Part shown: in pieces, positions 8,613-19,569 of the stretch
Position numbering within the stretch: the first letter of the stretch is position 1
Layout: each line of letters starts with the position of its first letter
DNA from: SIAQ01 sp963767835
Lineage (GTDB): Bacteria; Planctomycetota; Planctomycetia; Gemmatales; Gemmataceae
Reading direction: 5' to 3'
DNA: 64,000 bases
Assembly (NCBI GenBank): GCA_963767835.1
Contig: CAVYFY010000004.1
Location: 1-64,000, forward strand
Notes under the pieces: generated by a model
The model's database searches: none
What the model was told of the DNA's origin: nothing
What the model saw: only the letters and a program-made list of their open reading frames with translations
Translations under genes and position numbers: made by a program

Positions 8613-8863
8613 TTTTTTTTAGCGTCGTCAGCGAACTCGGCAGGCTTGGTCGCTTGAGCCAATAACCCCGCAACGACGCGGTCAGCCATCTGCTCGAAGG
8701 CGTGATGGATTTCCTTTTCCAGGTTGGCGAACTCGGCTGGGTTCTGCTGCAACAATTGCAGCCACTCTTTGGGACGGGCCTGCAAGCGTTGCTGGATCTC
8801 GACGAGCACTGGTTCGAGCCCATTCAGCGCGGGGGCTTTCTTGCTTTCCATGCGGATCTCCAT
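8609..8863 (-). CDS. Insertion-sequence upstream frame (N-terminal part of transposase)
   Basis: An 84-residue helical frame (EPVLVEIQQRLQARP, FANLEKEIHHAFEQM) ends DAKKK-stop at the A8G run. As the first part of a two-frame transposase it probably supplies an N-terminal DNA-binding or regulatory segment; by itself it could act as an inhibitor. The function is inferred from layout only. Confidence 0.7.
   Translation of the reverse strand: MEIRMESKKAPALNGLEPVLVEIQQRLQARPKEWLQLLQQNPAEFANLEKEIHHAFEQMADRVVAGLLAQATKPAEFADDAKKK
8612..8620 (-). promoter_or_regulatory. Predicted -1 ribosomal frameshift site (A8G)
   Basis: On the minus strand the upstream frame reads AAA-AAA-AAG-TGA. This contains the canonical slippery heptamer A-AAA-AAG, and slipping back one base puts the ribosome exactly into the transposase frame (GTG-ATC-CCC). 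The stop lies right after the slip site, as in many insertion sequences. Confidence 0.7.
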
Positions 8864-8970
8864 GATGTCCCGTCCTCCGTGCGGAAAATCGCTTCCATTC
8901 TGGCGTTTTCACAAGCAGCCAATGGTATCATCTTTCGAGATTCGCATCACCCCTTTTTGGGCATGGACCC

Positions 8971-8979
8971 GATGTTCTA
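8971..8979. repeat. Target-site duplication, right copy
   Basis: GATGTTCTA, identical to 7242-7250, directly outside the right terminal inverted repeat. Confidence 0.9.
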
Positions 8980-8986
8980 TGTTCCC

Positions 8987-9026
8987 TTATTATAGTTCCG
9001 CGTCGCCGTGTAGCGGACTATAATAA
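8987..9026. repeat. AT-rich hairpin with a TATAAT upstream of panB
   Basis: TTATTATAGTTCCGC (8987-9001) and GCGGACTATAATAA (9013-9026) are reverse complements apart from one bulged T. The right arm holds TATAAT (9019-9024), a possible -10 box for panB, although no good -35 is visible. It could equally be the terminator of the gene unit that lay here before the insertion sequence arrived. Confidence 0.5.
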
Positions 9027-9064
9027 TTGCGAAGCCGACTCACCCAGGTTTCCAGGAGTTGTTC

Positions 9065-9907
9065 ATGTCGTCAACAGCCAGCAAGACCCAGGCGAACGGC
9101 GTCGGCGCGAAGGAACGCCGGCCGATGACCGCCCCCGATTTCTTCGCCGCCAAGTCGCGCGGCGTTCCGCTCAGCGTGCTCACCGCCTACGATTACACGA
9201 TGGCCCGGCTTCTCGATGACGCCGGCGTGGACGCAATCCTCGTCGGGGATTCGCTCGGCATGGTGATGCAGGGAGAGCCGCATTCACTGCGCGTCACGCT
9301 CGAGGAGATGATTTATCACACGCGGCTGGTGGCGCGCGGCGTTCGGCACAGCTTGCTGGTCGCCGATTTGCCTTTCATGAGCTATCAGGTAAGCCCGCAG
9401 CAGGCGCTGGAGAGTGCGGGCAGGCTGGTCAAGGAAGGCGGCGCCCACGCGGTCAAGCTCGAGGGGGGCCGACGCAGCGTCGCCGCCATCGAAGCCATTG
9501 TTGGCGCCGGCATCCCCGTGATGGGGCACGTCGGCCTGACGCCGCAATCGGTGCACCAACTCGGCGGTTTCCGCGTGCAGCGCGATGCGGCCAAAATTGT
9601 GGATGATGCTCGCGCAATCGATCAGGCGGGGGTTTTCGCCATCGTGGTTGAATGCGTGCCAATTGAGGTGGCAGAGAAGATCCGGGCCGCGGTGAAGGCG
9701 CCGACGATCGGCATCGGTGCGGGGGCCGGCTGTGACGGGCAAGTCCTCGTCACGCACGATATGCTCGGCCTCTATTCCGACATGCGACCCCGCTTCGTCA
9801 AGCTATACGCCGACGTCGGCGCGATGATATCTTCGGCGGTTGCTCAGTTTTGCCGTGAGGTGCGCGAGGGCCAATTCCCGGCGGCGGAACACGCGTTTCG
9901 GTCGTGA
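9065..9907 (+). CDS. panB: 3-methyl-2-oxobutanoate hydroxymethyltransferase (pantothenate pathway)
   Basis: A 280-residue TIM-barrel enzyme that adds a hydroxymethyl group from 5,10-methylene-THF to 2-oxoisovalerate, the first committed step to pantothenate and CoA. Signature segments: LVGDSLGMVMQG, AVKLEGGRRS, GHVGLTPQSVHQLGG and IGIGAGAGCDGQVLV. The length is normal and the frame intact. The ATG at 9065 is preceded by AGGAG (9054-9058) at ideal spacing, which decides it over an upstream TTG at 9059. It is a monocistronic-looking gene with a hairpin before and after. Confidence 0.95.
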   Translation: MSSTASKTQANGVGAKERRPMTAPDFFAAKSRGVPLSVLTAYDYTMARLLDDAGVDAILVGDSLGMVMQGEPHSLRVTLEEMIYHTRLVARGVRHSLLVADLPFMSYQVSPQQALESAGRLVKEGGAHAVKLEGGRRSVAAIEAIVGAGIPVMGHVGLTPQSVHQLGGFRVQRDAAKIVDDARAIDQAGVFAIVVECVPIEVAEKIRAAVKAPTIGIGAGAGCDGQVLVTHDMLGLYSDMRPRFVKLYADVGAMISSAVAQFCREVREGQFPAAEHAFRS

Positions 9908-9922
9908 ATCTGTCGCCGAGCA

Positions 9923-9966
9923 CCATAAGGGGCCGCGTTGCGCCCGGTTCAACCGGCCCCTTATGG
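9923..9966. terminator. Hairpin downstream of panB
   Basis: Perfect 12-base arms CCATAAGGGGCC (9923-9934) and GGCCCCTTATGG (9955-9966) around a 20-base loop, 15 bases after the panB stop. There is no T tract, so it is either a factor-assisted terminator or another palindromic repeat. Confidence 0.55.
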
Positions 9967-10068
9967 GGCTCGGCTCGCCGGACAAATCATCGCCACCTAC
10001 TTGACCGCCGCCATTGGAAATGAAACAATAGCTGCAATCGGATCTCTCCTTACGCTGCGAGGGATGTC

Positions 10069-10938
10069 ATGAGTCGCAAGGCTTTGATCGTCGAAGATGA
10101 GCAGGAGTTGGGCCACATCTTGGCCGAACACCTGCGCCACTGGGGTTTCGAGCCGACGCATCTAGTCGAAGGCAAAGATGCCGTTGAGTGGGCCCGCAAG
10201 AATCGCCCCGACGTGATCCTGCTCGATTTGATGCTCCCCGACATTGACGGCTACGCCATCTGCGAAACGCTCAAGCTCGACCGTGAAACGAATCTCATTC
10301 CCGTCATCATGACGACCGCACTTGCGGAGCAGGAAGACAAGGTCCACGGCTTGCAAGTGGGCGCTAACACGTATCTCACCAAACCGTTCACCGCGGACAC
10401 ACTCAATCAGGCGATCCGTCAGGCGTTCGATTGGCTCGACGATCTCAAACGCAATGGCACCAAAGGGGAAATACGCTTCAATCTGCAAAGCGACACGCAT
10501 TATCTCGAAGAGCTCAACCATTTGCTCGGCTCGCTATTTCTCTTTAGCGGCCTATCGCAACAGCAGGTCAAGCATCTCACCACTGCCGTGCGCGAGCTCG
10601 GCACCAACGCCATCGAGTGGGGGCATCACAAAGAGTCCGAACGCATCGTCACCGTCGATTATCGTATCGATCCGGAAAAAATCACTATCGACATCAAGGA
10701 CACCGGGCCGGGATTCAATCCGGAGAACCTTCCCCATGCGGCTAATCCCGACGACCCCGTCGGCCACATGATGGTCCGCGAAGCGCTCGGCATCCGCGAA
10801 GGCGGGTTCGGCATCATGATGTCGCGCGGCCTCGTCGATCACATGTCCTACAACGACAAGGGCAACGAAGTCCGCCTCGTCAAGTTCTTCTCGCCGCGCG
10901 ATTCCTTGCGGCCTGAAATCGCGGCCACCGCCACCTGA
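10069..10938 (+). CDS. Receiver domain fused to anti-sigma-type HATPase
   Basis: Residues 1-120 are a CheY-like receiver: acidic VEDEQE, phospho-acceptor in LLDLMLPDIDG, and the conserved lysine in YLTKPF. After a linker, residues about 150-275 form a GHKL ATPase of the RsbW/SpoIIAB serine-kinase type: TTAVRELGTNAIEWG (N box), IKDTGPGF (G1), GGFGIMMSRGLVD (G2). No histidine-phosphotransfer box is present. It is therefore likely a regulator whose phosphorylation controls an anti-sigma kinase or partner-switching activity. No anti-sigma antagonist is adjacent. It lies 12 bases before the solute-binding lipoprotein gene on the same strand. Confidence 0.85.
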   Translation: MSRKALIVEDEQELGHILAEHLRHWGFEPTHLVEGKDAVEWARKNRPDVILLDLMLPDIDGYAICETLKLDRETNLIPVIMTTALAEQEDKVHGLQVGANTYLTKPFTADTLNQAIRQAFDWLDDLKRNGTKGEIRFNLQSDTHYLEELNHLLGSLFLFSGLSQQQVKHLTTAVRELGTNAIEWGHHKESERIVTVDYRIDPEKITIDIKDTGPGFNPENLPHAANPDDPVGHMMVREALGIREGGFGIMMSRGLVDHMSYNDKGNEVRLVKFFSPRDSLRPEIAATAT

Positions 10939-10950
10939 TAGGTTCTTTAC

Positions 10951-12027
10951 ATGAGTATTTTTCCAAGAGCCGCGCACGAAGTAAGCGGTTTCTCGCCCGT
11001 CCGCTTACCGCGTGCGCGGCTCGTGATTCTTTTGCTGTTGGCTTGTAGCGTGATTCCTTTCACGTCCGGTTGCCGACATGACGCAAGCCAGCGTGTGGTT
11101 GTTTATTGTGCCCACGATCAGGAGTTCGCGGACAGCATTCTCAAGGAGTTCGAGAAACAGAGCGGCCTGAAGGTGGATGTGCGCTGGGACAAGGAAGCAA
11201 ACAAGGCGGTCGCGCTCAAGGAAGATCTCATCCGTGAGGCCGGTCAACCGCGCTGCGATGTGCACTGGAACAACGAAATCCTGGCGACAATCTATTTGGA
11301 GCAAAAGGGGATTCTCCAGCCCTACGCCAGCCCGTCGTCAGCCCCCTACCCTGCCGATTGCAAGGCGAAAGATCATACGTGGACCGCATTCGCCGCCCGG
11401 GCACGGGCGGTGCTCGTCAACACGGACAAGATGAAGAAGGAAGATTATCCGAAGACGCTGTGGGACCTGACCGAACCGCGTTTCAAGGGCAAGCTTGCGA
11501 TGGCCAAACCGATGTTCGGCACCACGGCGACGCAGGCCGCCTGCCTATTCCAATCCTGGGGCGCGGAGAAGGCCAGCGATTTCTACCGCAAGCTGCACGC
11601 CAACGGCATCGAGATGATGCCGGGCAACAAGCAGGTCGCAGACGGCGTTGTCAAGGGGCAGTTTGCCGTCGGCCTGACCGATACGGACGATGCGGTCGCC
11701 GAGATCGAAGCCGGCCGACCCGTCAAAATGATCTTCACCGACGGCGACACGCTTTTCATCCCGAACACGGTCGCCATGATCAAGGGCTGCCCGAATCCCG
11801 AGGGCGCCAAGAAATTGATCGATTTTCTCCTGAGCCCGGAGGTCGAAATCAAGCTCGCCCAATCCGAGAGCCGGCAGATTCCGCTCAACCCGCAAGTAAG
11901 GCTCGAAGCGATCAAGCACCTTGAAGGGGCGCGTTCCGTGCGTCCGTTGCCGGTCGAATTCGTCAAGGCTGCGGAGAGTTGGAAGCAATCGCAGGAGTTT
12001 CTAGTGAAGGAATTTTCACTGCGATAA
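10951..12027 (+). CDS. Iron-type ABC transporter solute-binding lipoprotein
   Basis: 358 residues. A hydrophobic N-terminal signal ends in a lipobox-like FTSGC, so the mature protein is probably a lipoprotein. The fold is FbpA/AfuA-like: VVVYCAHDQEFADSILKEF, LYxTD-like segment GLTDTDDAVAEIEAG, and FIPNTVAMIKGCPNPEGA. These proteins bind ferric iron or similar oxyanions in the periplasm and hand them to an FbpB-type permease; such a permease is encoded at 3949-5584. The first 25 residues overlap an inserted palindrome (10967-11022), so the original start may have been different. The downstream Uma2 gene follows after 21 bases. Confidence 0.8.
   Translation: MSIFPRAAHEVSGFSPVRLPRARLVILLLLACSVIPFTSGCRHDASQRVVVYCAHDQEFADSILKEFEKQSGLKVDVRWDKEANKAVALKEDLIREAGQPRCDVHWNNEILATIYLEQKGILQPYASPSSAPYPADCKAKDHTWTAFAARARAVLVNTDKMKKEDYPKTLWDLTEPRFKGKLAMAKPMFGTTATQAACLFQSWGAEKASDFYRKLHANGIEMMPGNKQVADGVVKGQFAVGLTDTDDAVAEIEAGRPVKMIFTDGDTLFIPNTVAMIKGCPNPEGAKKLIDFLLSPEVEIKLAQSESRQIPLNPQVRLEAIKHLEGARSVRPLPVEFVKAAESWKQSQEFLVKEFSLR
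10967..11022. repeat. In-frame palindromic repeat at the 5' end of the solute-binding gene
   Basis: Arms 10967-10988 and 11001-11022 are reverse complements at 20 of 22 positions (core GAGCCGCGCACG). It is translated as part of the signal-peptide n-region (RAAHEVSGFSPVRLPRAR). The positively charged residues it supplies may still serve the signal. Confidence 0.8.
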
Positions 12028-12048
12028 AACCGAGGATCGGGGAACGAT

Positions 12049-12750
12049 ATGTCAACAGCCACGGCGCGAGCCTCGCGGAAGGCGCGGCCTCCCGCGAACC
12101 TCATCGAAGAGGACGGTGTTCCCTTGGAAAGCGATTGGCATCGCCTGGCCATGACGCTGCTCATCGAGTCGGTCGGGATTCATCTACACGGCCGGGACGA
12201 CTACTTTGTCGGCGGCAACATGTTCATCTATTTCAACGCCAAACAAGCACGCGATCAGGATTTCCGTGGCCCCGATTTCTTTTTCGTCTGGGAAGCCTCT
12301 CTGAATCCGCCTCGCCCCTACTGGGCCGTCTGGGAGGAAGGTGGCCGCTATCCCGACATCATCATCGAGCTTTCCTCGCCCACGACGGCCAAGGAAGATC
12401 ACGGCATCAAGAAAAAAACCTACGAGCGAATCTTCAAGACGAGCGAATACTTCATCTATGACCCGGACAAGAAAAAACTCGAAGGCTGGCGTTTGAACGA
12501 CGAGCAGCGCTACCATGAAATTCCATTCGACGGGCAGGGCCGGCTATGGTCGCAGCAACTCGGCCTTTGGCTGGGGCTATGGAAAGGCAAGTACCAGGGC
12601 AAGCAGGCGACCTACCCGCGCTTCTTTGACAAGGACGGCAACATCATTCCGTCGGCAAGCGAGCAAATGCTCTCCGAAAAACGCCGCGCCGAGGCCGCCG
12701 AGGCAGAGTTGGCCCGGCTCAAAGGGAAACGCAAGAAGGCGGATTCGTAG
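12049..12750 (+). CDS. Uma2 family (DUF820) putative endonuclease
   Basis: 233 residues. The PD-(D/E)xK-like core is visible: GPDFFFVWE, RYPDIIIELSS, then KKKTYERIFKTSEYFIYDP. Uma2 genes are hugely expanded in planctomycetes and cyanobacteria; the fold is that of restriction-like nucleases but the biological role is unknown. The C-terminus is a short charged coiled coil (EKRRAEAAEAELARLKGK). Nothing restriction-related is adjacent. Family assignment is firm. Confidence 0.85.
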   Translation: MSTATARASRKARPPANLIEEDGVPLESDWHRLAMTLLIESVGIHLHGRDDYFVGGNMFIYFNAKQARDQDFRGPDFFFVWEASLNPPRPYWAVWEEGGRYPDIIIELSSPTTAKEDHGIKKKTYERIFKTSEYFIYDPDKKKLEGWRLNDEQRYHEIPFDGQGRLWSQQLGLWLGLWKGKYQGKQATYPRFFDKDGNIIPSASEQMLSEKRRAEAAEAELARLKGKRKKADS

Positions 12751-12771
12751 CGACAAGCTCGCATGGCACGA

Positions 12772-13201
12772 TCAGTGATGCCCATGCGCGTGATCGTGCC
12801 CTTGGCCGGGCGCCGGCGGGTCGAGATTGATGTGGTGCGGCGTCCAGTGAAAGACGCCTTGCAGCCAACCGCAGAACATGGCGATGGCGGCGAGCATACT
12901 GACATAAGTCAGTCTGCCACCAGAAATTCGGCAGCCAGCTAAAGCCCGGCAGCGGCGTCGTGGCAAGGCGGGACCAGATGATGGCGATCAGCAAAAGCAA
13001 TAGCGTCGCCGGCGCCCAACCGCCGATCGCCAGCACGTGGCGCGTCTTCTTCCAATTGACGGCCCACAGACACCACGCGGCCCAGACGATCCAAAGAAGC
13101 CAGTGAAAACCCAGCGCAGCCAGTTGCAGGATGAGGACGATCAGCGTCGTGAACAGAATCGTCACGCTATGCATAATGCCGGGGTCGTTGATCGGTTCCA
13201 T
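12772..13201 (-). CDS. Small membrane protein, hypothetical, frameshifted
   Basis: It starts MEPINDPGIMHSVTILFTT, with several hydrophobic helices (TLIVLILQLAALGFHWLL, APATLLLLLIAIIW). The frame breaks near 12915; dropping one A gives FWWQLTYVSMLAAIAMFCG and runs on to a His-rich tail GQGHDHAHGHH, which could bind metal. About 142 residues when rejoined. No family recognised. It begins the run of minus-strand stress-type genes. Confidence 0.55.
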
Positions 13202-13277
13202 CGTCGTGTCCCTGTACGGATCGGATCTCCACAGGGAACAATAGGAATCAAGCCCCGACTCGGCAATCGACGCCGGT

Positions 13278-13511
13278 TCAGCAAACCTCGATCTCATTTG
13301 CCAAAATGGGCACGGAGGTTTCCGCCATGAGAGCGTGCTGCGCGACTTGCTTGGCATGATAGGTTTGTGTGACGCCGCGCAAGATGATGCCGCAGTTGAA
13401 GTGGATGATTTGCAAGCCGCGCACGCGGCCGCTCAGGCGTGCTTGAAGGCGGTTCTCCAATTCTTGAATGATGGCCGGGGCCATTGAATTCATAACGGCT
13501 TGCTGGTCCAT
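13278..13511 (-). CDS. BON-like small protein
   Basis: 77 residues starting MDQQAVMNSMAPAII, with AGGAG just upstream. The body, LQARLSGRVRGLQIIHFNCG then IILRGVTQTYHAKQVAQ, has the spacing of a BON domain (alpha, beta, glycine, then LxGxV and a helix with KxxA). BON proteins usually sit at membranes and are often osmotically induced (OsmY type); this one lacks a signal peptide. It fits the surrounding stress genes. Assignment is by pattern only. Confidence 0.5.
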   Translation of the reverse strand: MDQQAVMNSMAPAIIQELENRLQARLSGRVRGLQIIHFNCGIILRGVTQTYHAKQVAQHALMAETSVPILANEIEVC

Positions 13512-13807
13512 GACAACTCCTGCGTGATATGATACCGTGTCGTCCAGATCACTGATTTTGGGAACTAGATGCCACGTCCGGATTCTGGTTTTCGATTTGG
13601 CTGCCAAGATTGATGAACTTCAATTCAAGGATCACACCCATTAACGATTGTAAAATTCGAATCTCGCGATTCCAATCGGGCTTGGCTTTCAATAGGCCTG
13701 CGGATTCGGCCCGTTCATTGATGAGGCGTCGGCAGGGACGGTCGTAGTGGCTGCCCGTACGCGGCTTGTCGGTTCGCAACGGACAACGCACATGGTCCGA
13801 GCCATTG
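13512..13807. other. Stretch without a supported gene
   Basis: A minus-strand frame of 80 codons (13549-13791) is open but has no ribosome-binding site and no family resemblance. Its middle (LKAKPDWNREIRILQSL) looks protein-like, so a decayed or small gene cannot be excluded. Confidence 0.3.
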
Positions 13808-16235
13808 CTATGGCGGCCCCGTCCTCGCCGGTTGGTCTTTCTCCCGTTCGAGAATGAGCGATAAACGGTGCCACACGATTCTTCCCCGTTCGAGAACCAG
13901 CAGAAACGTGGGGACCAAGATCGGCCGTACGATAAAGGTGTCCAGAAGGACGCCGAACGCCAGGGCGAATCCCAGATGCTGCAAATCTTGCACCGAGGCG
14001 GTGAGAAGCGATGCGAAGGTGGCGGCCATGATGATGCCGCAACTCGTTATGACGCGGCCGGTGCGAAGCAGCGCCGCCCGGATGCCGTCAATCGGGCCGT
14101 GGGCCCGTTGCTCCTCGGCTACCCGGGTCATCAGGAAAATGTTGTAATCTTCGCCGATCGCCACCAGGATGGTGAATAGAAAAACGGGCACCTTCCAGTC
14201 CAGGCCCACGAAGCCCGCTGGATCCAGCCACCAAAACACCGCGAGCGTCGCGCCCAGAGCGGCAAAGTAACTCCATAGCACGCTTGCCATGAGATATAGG
14301 CAAACAAGGGAACGACGCAACAAGACGATCAGGATCGTCAAAACACTGGCAATAACGAGAATCTCGATGCGAATTTGGTCGCTGCGGGTGACGTGCCGCA
14401 TATCGCGCATGTCGGCGGTGGTGCCGAGAAAATAAAGTTGGGCGTGCCGAAGATTTCCATACAACTCCGCGCGGATCGTTTGCTCGATTTTGTCGAGTGC
14501 GGCGATCCCCTGGCGCGACAATGGGTCCTGTAGCATGACCAGTTCCAGGCGGGTGACGTGGCCTTTGAGGCCGCCGGCGTCGCTAACGTAATAATGGAGA
14601 GCTTGTTTTTGGCCCAGCTCGATTTCCTTCAACGGCGCGGCAGAGGCCTGGCGAGCAGCCCAGCCGATGCCCAGCGGGCGCGACCAGCTGCGGATGTCTG
14701 CCAGCTGTAGCGTCGTTTGTTGTTTGCGAATTTGATCGGTCAAGCTCGCAATCTCGATCTGTCCGATGCCGTCGTGAACGAGAAAATCGAGCTCCGGATC
14801 ATAGATCAGCACGGTGACGATTCCCGCGGCGCCTTGGGGAAAATGTTGCTGAAGGGCTTTGGTGCCGGCCACGCTTGGCGCCGTCGGCGGCAGGCGGCGG
14901 ACAAAATCGTAATCGACGTAATCACCGTAAAGCATGCCGCCGACCGCCAATGGGGCCAGCATAATGACGCTGACAAGCCAGATGAGCGCCGGCCAACGCA
15001 TCAAAGCGTTTACGAGAGCGTCCCAGGAGAACCAGGTAAGATGCTTGGCCAACCAGGCTGGCTCGGCCCGTAAGTTGCCCAGCTCTGCACTCGGGTCGGC
15101 TGCCGAGAGCGCTCGTGGCCAAAACGCCCAGCGACCGGCCAGGCGCAGTAGCGACGTCGTGAATGTCAGCACCACGCACAAGCTCACGGCAAGGCTGAAT
15201 GCGATGGCGATGCCTGCGTCGTGGAATTTGCCGAACCTGGCGAAAATCATCATGCCGATCCCGAAAATGACCGTGGCGGCGCTGGCCGTGAGCGCTGGAC
15301 CGACGTGCGCGACGCTTTCGGCGATCGCTTCACCACAATCCGTCCCTCGTTCACGCTCTTCCTGGTAGCGGGCGATCAAGAACAAGCAATAATCCACGCC
15401 AGTTCCATACAAGATGATCGTGATATAGATTTCAATTCCTGTAAACACGACAACCACGCCCGCCTCGGCCAGATGGGCCAGCAAGCTTCTCGCGATCTGC
15501 GTCGCCATGAACACCGAGGCAAGCGGGATGATGGCCAGGATTCGCGCCGCGATAAACAACAATCAGAATCGAGATGACGAAAACGATGGTCCAGAACTCG
15601 GTTTTGCGCGCGCTTTGATTCTGCCCGACCAGCATATCGCGGCCTACCGTGGCGCTTCCATTAACATCAAGGTTCAATCCGGCGGGAACCTGGCCTTTTT
15701 CGCGCCAGTCCCAGAGCAGCGATTGGACTTTTTCAATTATGGGCCAGTTTCGTTCCTCGAGCAATTCCGTGGTCAATTGAATCACCACCATTGCAGCTTG
15801 GCGATCATCGCTGACGAGCAAAATGCCGCTGCCCGAATTGCTCGGAATGAGAATGTCGGCAATGATCGACGTCCTCTTGCCCGCAGAGTCGCCGCTTTGC
15901 TTGTCCGCCAGCCCGCCCTGCTCGTCCGCAAGCTGCATGAAAGCTGGTTTCATGACCTCTTCGATAAACGTCCAATCCCCGGTGCGCAATTCTTCGCCGG
16001 CGCGGCTGACGATCACAACGATGTTACTGAGTTGCTTGTCGTCGAGGAATGCACGCTCGAAAAGCGCTTGACCCCGGCGAGTCGGAGCGTCACTGGGCAG
16101 GAAAGTGAACTCGGTGTCCTGCGCGATTCGGTCCCAGGAGGGCGCGGTCGCAAAAAGAATCGCGTACACGATACCCCAGGCGATCAACCAGCAAGGCCAC
16201 GTGCGCCGGATTGCCGCGCCAAGGAAACGAAACAT
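13808..16235 (-). CDS. MMPL/RND-type membrane exporter, frameshifted
   Basis: About 808 residues when rejoined, with the MMPL layout: a first helix (WLIAWGIVYAILFATA), a large periplasmic loop, five helices with the motif GVDYCLFLIARYQEERERG, then a second half repeating the pattern with GEDYNIFLMTRVAEEQRAHG. GxDYxxFL...R is the proton-relay signature of MmpL/HpnN-type RND transporters, which export lipids or hopanoids. A single-base break near 15555 (after LIVVYR, resuming ARILAIIPLASV) separates the halves. The start MFRFLGAAIRR at 16235 is chosen as the first codon with family-like sequence. Substrate unknown; envelope lipid export is plausible. Confidence 0.85.
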
Positions 16236-16306
16236 GGTGCGCCCTCGTGCGCAATGAATTGCTGAACGCTGCGCAAAACGCACGCGCCCACTGGGCAAAC
16301 TCCCTT

Positions 16307-16516
16307 TCACGCCAGGAATCGATGAATTTGCCGAACGGACCAAAATCCGGCGAAGCTCAGCAGGCCGGCCACCACAAGGCCGACAACGCTTGCCCACATC
16401 GGCACGGGCCGCCCATCGATGACCACCGGCCATTGCCCGATGAGCCGAACCAGGTGCAGCATCGCAATCACCGCAAAGATCACGCTCGACACGATGGCAT
16501 AGGCTTTAACGTTCAT
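16307..16516 (-). CDS. Two-helix membrane protein, 69 aa
   Basis: It begins MNVKAYAIVSSVIFAVIAML, preceded by AAGGAGG. Two hydrophobic helices are separated by a short loop (GQWPVVIDGRPVPMW), and the protein ends FWSVRQIHRFLA. Similar small proteins occur in many soil bacteria, unnamed. Function unknown; the neighbourhood suggests envelope stress. Confidence 0.65.
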   Translation of the reverse strand: MNVKAYAIVSSVIFAVIAMLHLVRLIGQWPVVIDGRPVPMWASVVGLVVAGLLSFAGFWSVRQIHRFLA

Positions 16517-16588
16517 ACCAGGCCTCCTTCGCGAATGTCGCTCGCAGCTTTGGCAGTCGAAATTCCAGTGCTGCGAGCCACACAAAGT

Positions 16589-16807
16589 TCAGCGCCAGCC
16601 CCAGCCGGGCTCGTAATAATAGCCGGGGTAATAGTAACCGGGACCGCCATAATAGCTGTAGTACCCGCCATAGTACCCGGGCGCGTAATAGGCCGGATAG
16701 CCATAGCCCCAATAGGCCCGGCGATCGCGCCACCGGGCATCCGCCGTCGAGCAAACGGCACCCAACATCAAAGTGGCGGCAACGAGCGACAACAGGAACT
16801 TCCGCAT
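16589..16807 (-). CDS. Secreted Tyr/Gly-rich small protein, 72 aa
   Basis: A signal peptide (MRKFLLSLVAATLMLGAVCS, cut near ADA) is followed by a short mature region made of Tyr, Gly and Pro (YYAPGYYGGYYSYYGG). A strong AAGGAGG precedes the ATG, which decides this start. Such low-complexity exported proteins are frequent in planctomycetes; a surface or matrix role is a guess. Confidence 0.65.
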   Translation of the reverse strand: MRKFLLSLVAATLMLGAVCSTADARWRDRRAYWGYGYPAYYAPGYYGGYYSYYGGPGYYYPGYYYEPGWGWR

Positions 16808-16981
16808 CGTACACCTCCTTACATGGTTAGGGCAACGTGACGATTTCTTACACCCACCAGTTGTGCAACCCACGTTCCAATTCTGCTCAAATCGTGGGAT
16901 ATCGCGCAATCCATTCAGTCGCGTCGGCATGATTCTTGCTTTTTGTTTTTCGATTTGTTCCCAATGACCGAGGGGTGCCAA

Positions 16982-17278
16982 ATGAGTATCCTTGACGTGA
17001 TTATCCTCTTGATCGTGGCCGCCGTGTGTGGCTCGCTCGGTATGGCCATCAGCGGCTATTCGCGCGGCGGATGCCTGATGTCGATTGCGCTGGGCTTCAT
17101 CGGCGCACTGCTCGGCATGTGGCTGGCCAGGGCGATGTCGTTGCCGGAATTGTTAATGCTCGACATCGGCGAAGTGCATTTTCCCATCATTTGGTCGATC
17201 ATTGGGTCGGCGCTTTTCGTCGCCGTACTTGGTTTCTTGACCCGAGCGGCCACCCGAAATGATCGCGACGCCTGGTGA
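16982..17278 (+). CDS. GlsB/YeaQ/YmgE-type stress membrane protein
   Basis: 98 residues with three hydrophobic helices and the family pattern of glycines (GSLGMAISGYSRGG, GFIGALLGMWLAR). These 'transglycosylase-associated' proteins are small inner-membrane proteins induced by general or acid stress; their activity is unknown. The start at 16982 (MSILDVIILLIV) is preferred to the upstream ATG at 16943 because the hydrophobic N-terminus begins there. Confidence 0.75.
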   Translation: MSILDVIILLIVAAVCGSLGMAISGYSRGGCLMSIALGFIGALLGMWLARAMSLPELLMLDIGEVHFPIIWSIIGSALFVAVLGFLTRAATRNDRDAW

Positions 17279-17338
17279 CGGGCAAATTGCCAAATCCAAG
17301 GCAAGTCGCTGCGCAAACCTTTATGCATCTGGTCCAAG

Positions 17339-19549
<2,211 letters not shown>

Positions 19550-19569
19550 GCAGCCTCCAGGTGTCGCGT

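Larger units (their letters stand above)
7251..8970 (-). mobile_element. Complete 1720-bp insertion sequence, DDE transposase with predicted -1 frameshift
   Basis: The ends are imperfect inverted repeats: left GGGCCCATGGCCCAAAT (7251-7267), right, read inward, GGGTCCATGCCCAAAAA (8970 backwards). A 9-bp direct repeat GATGTTCTA flanks both ends, which proves the borders and points to a fairly recent, intact insertion. Inside are two minus-strand frames, an 84-codon upstream frame and a 446-codon transposase, joined at an A8G slippery run. GGG termini, 9-bp duplication and transposase motifs suggest the ISKra4 group or a relative; that family call is from memory. It inserted between panB and the membrane-protein gene without breaking either. 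Confidence 0.9.

Noticed and set aside
8612..8620. The A8 run as another sequencing indel
   Set aside because: The run ends in a canonical A-AAA-AAG slippery site followed by a stop, which fits programmed frameshifting in insertion sequences better, although an indel is not excluded.
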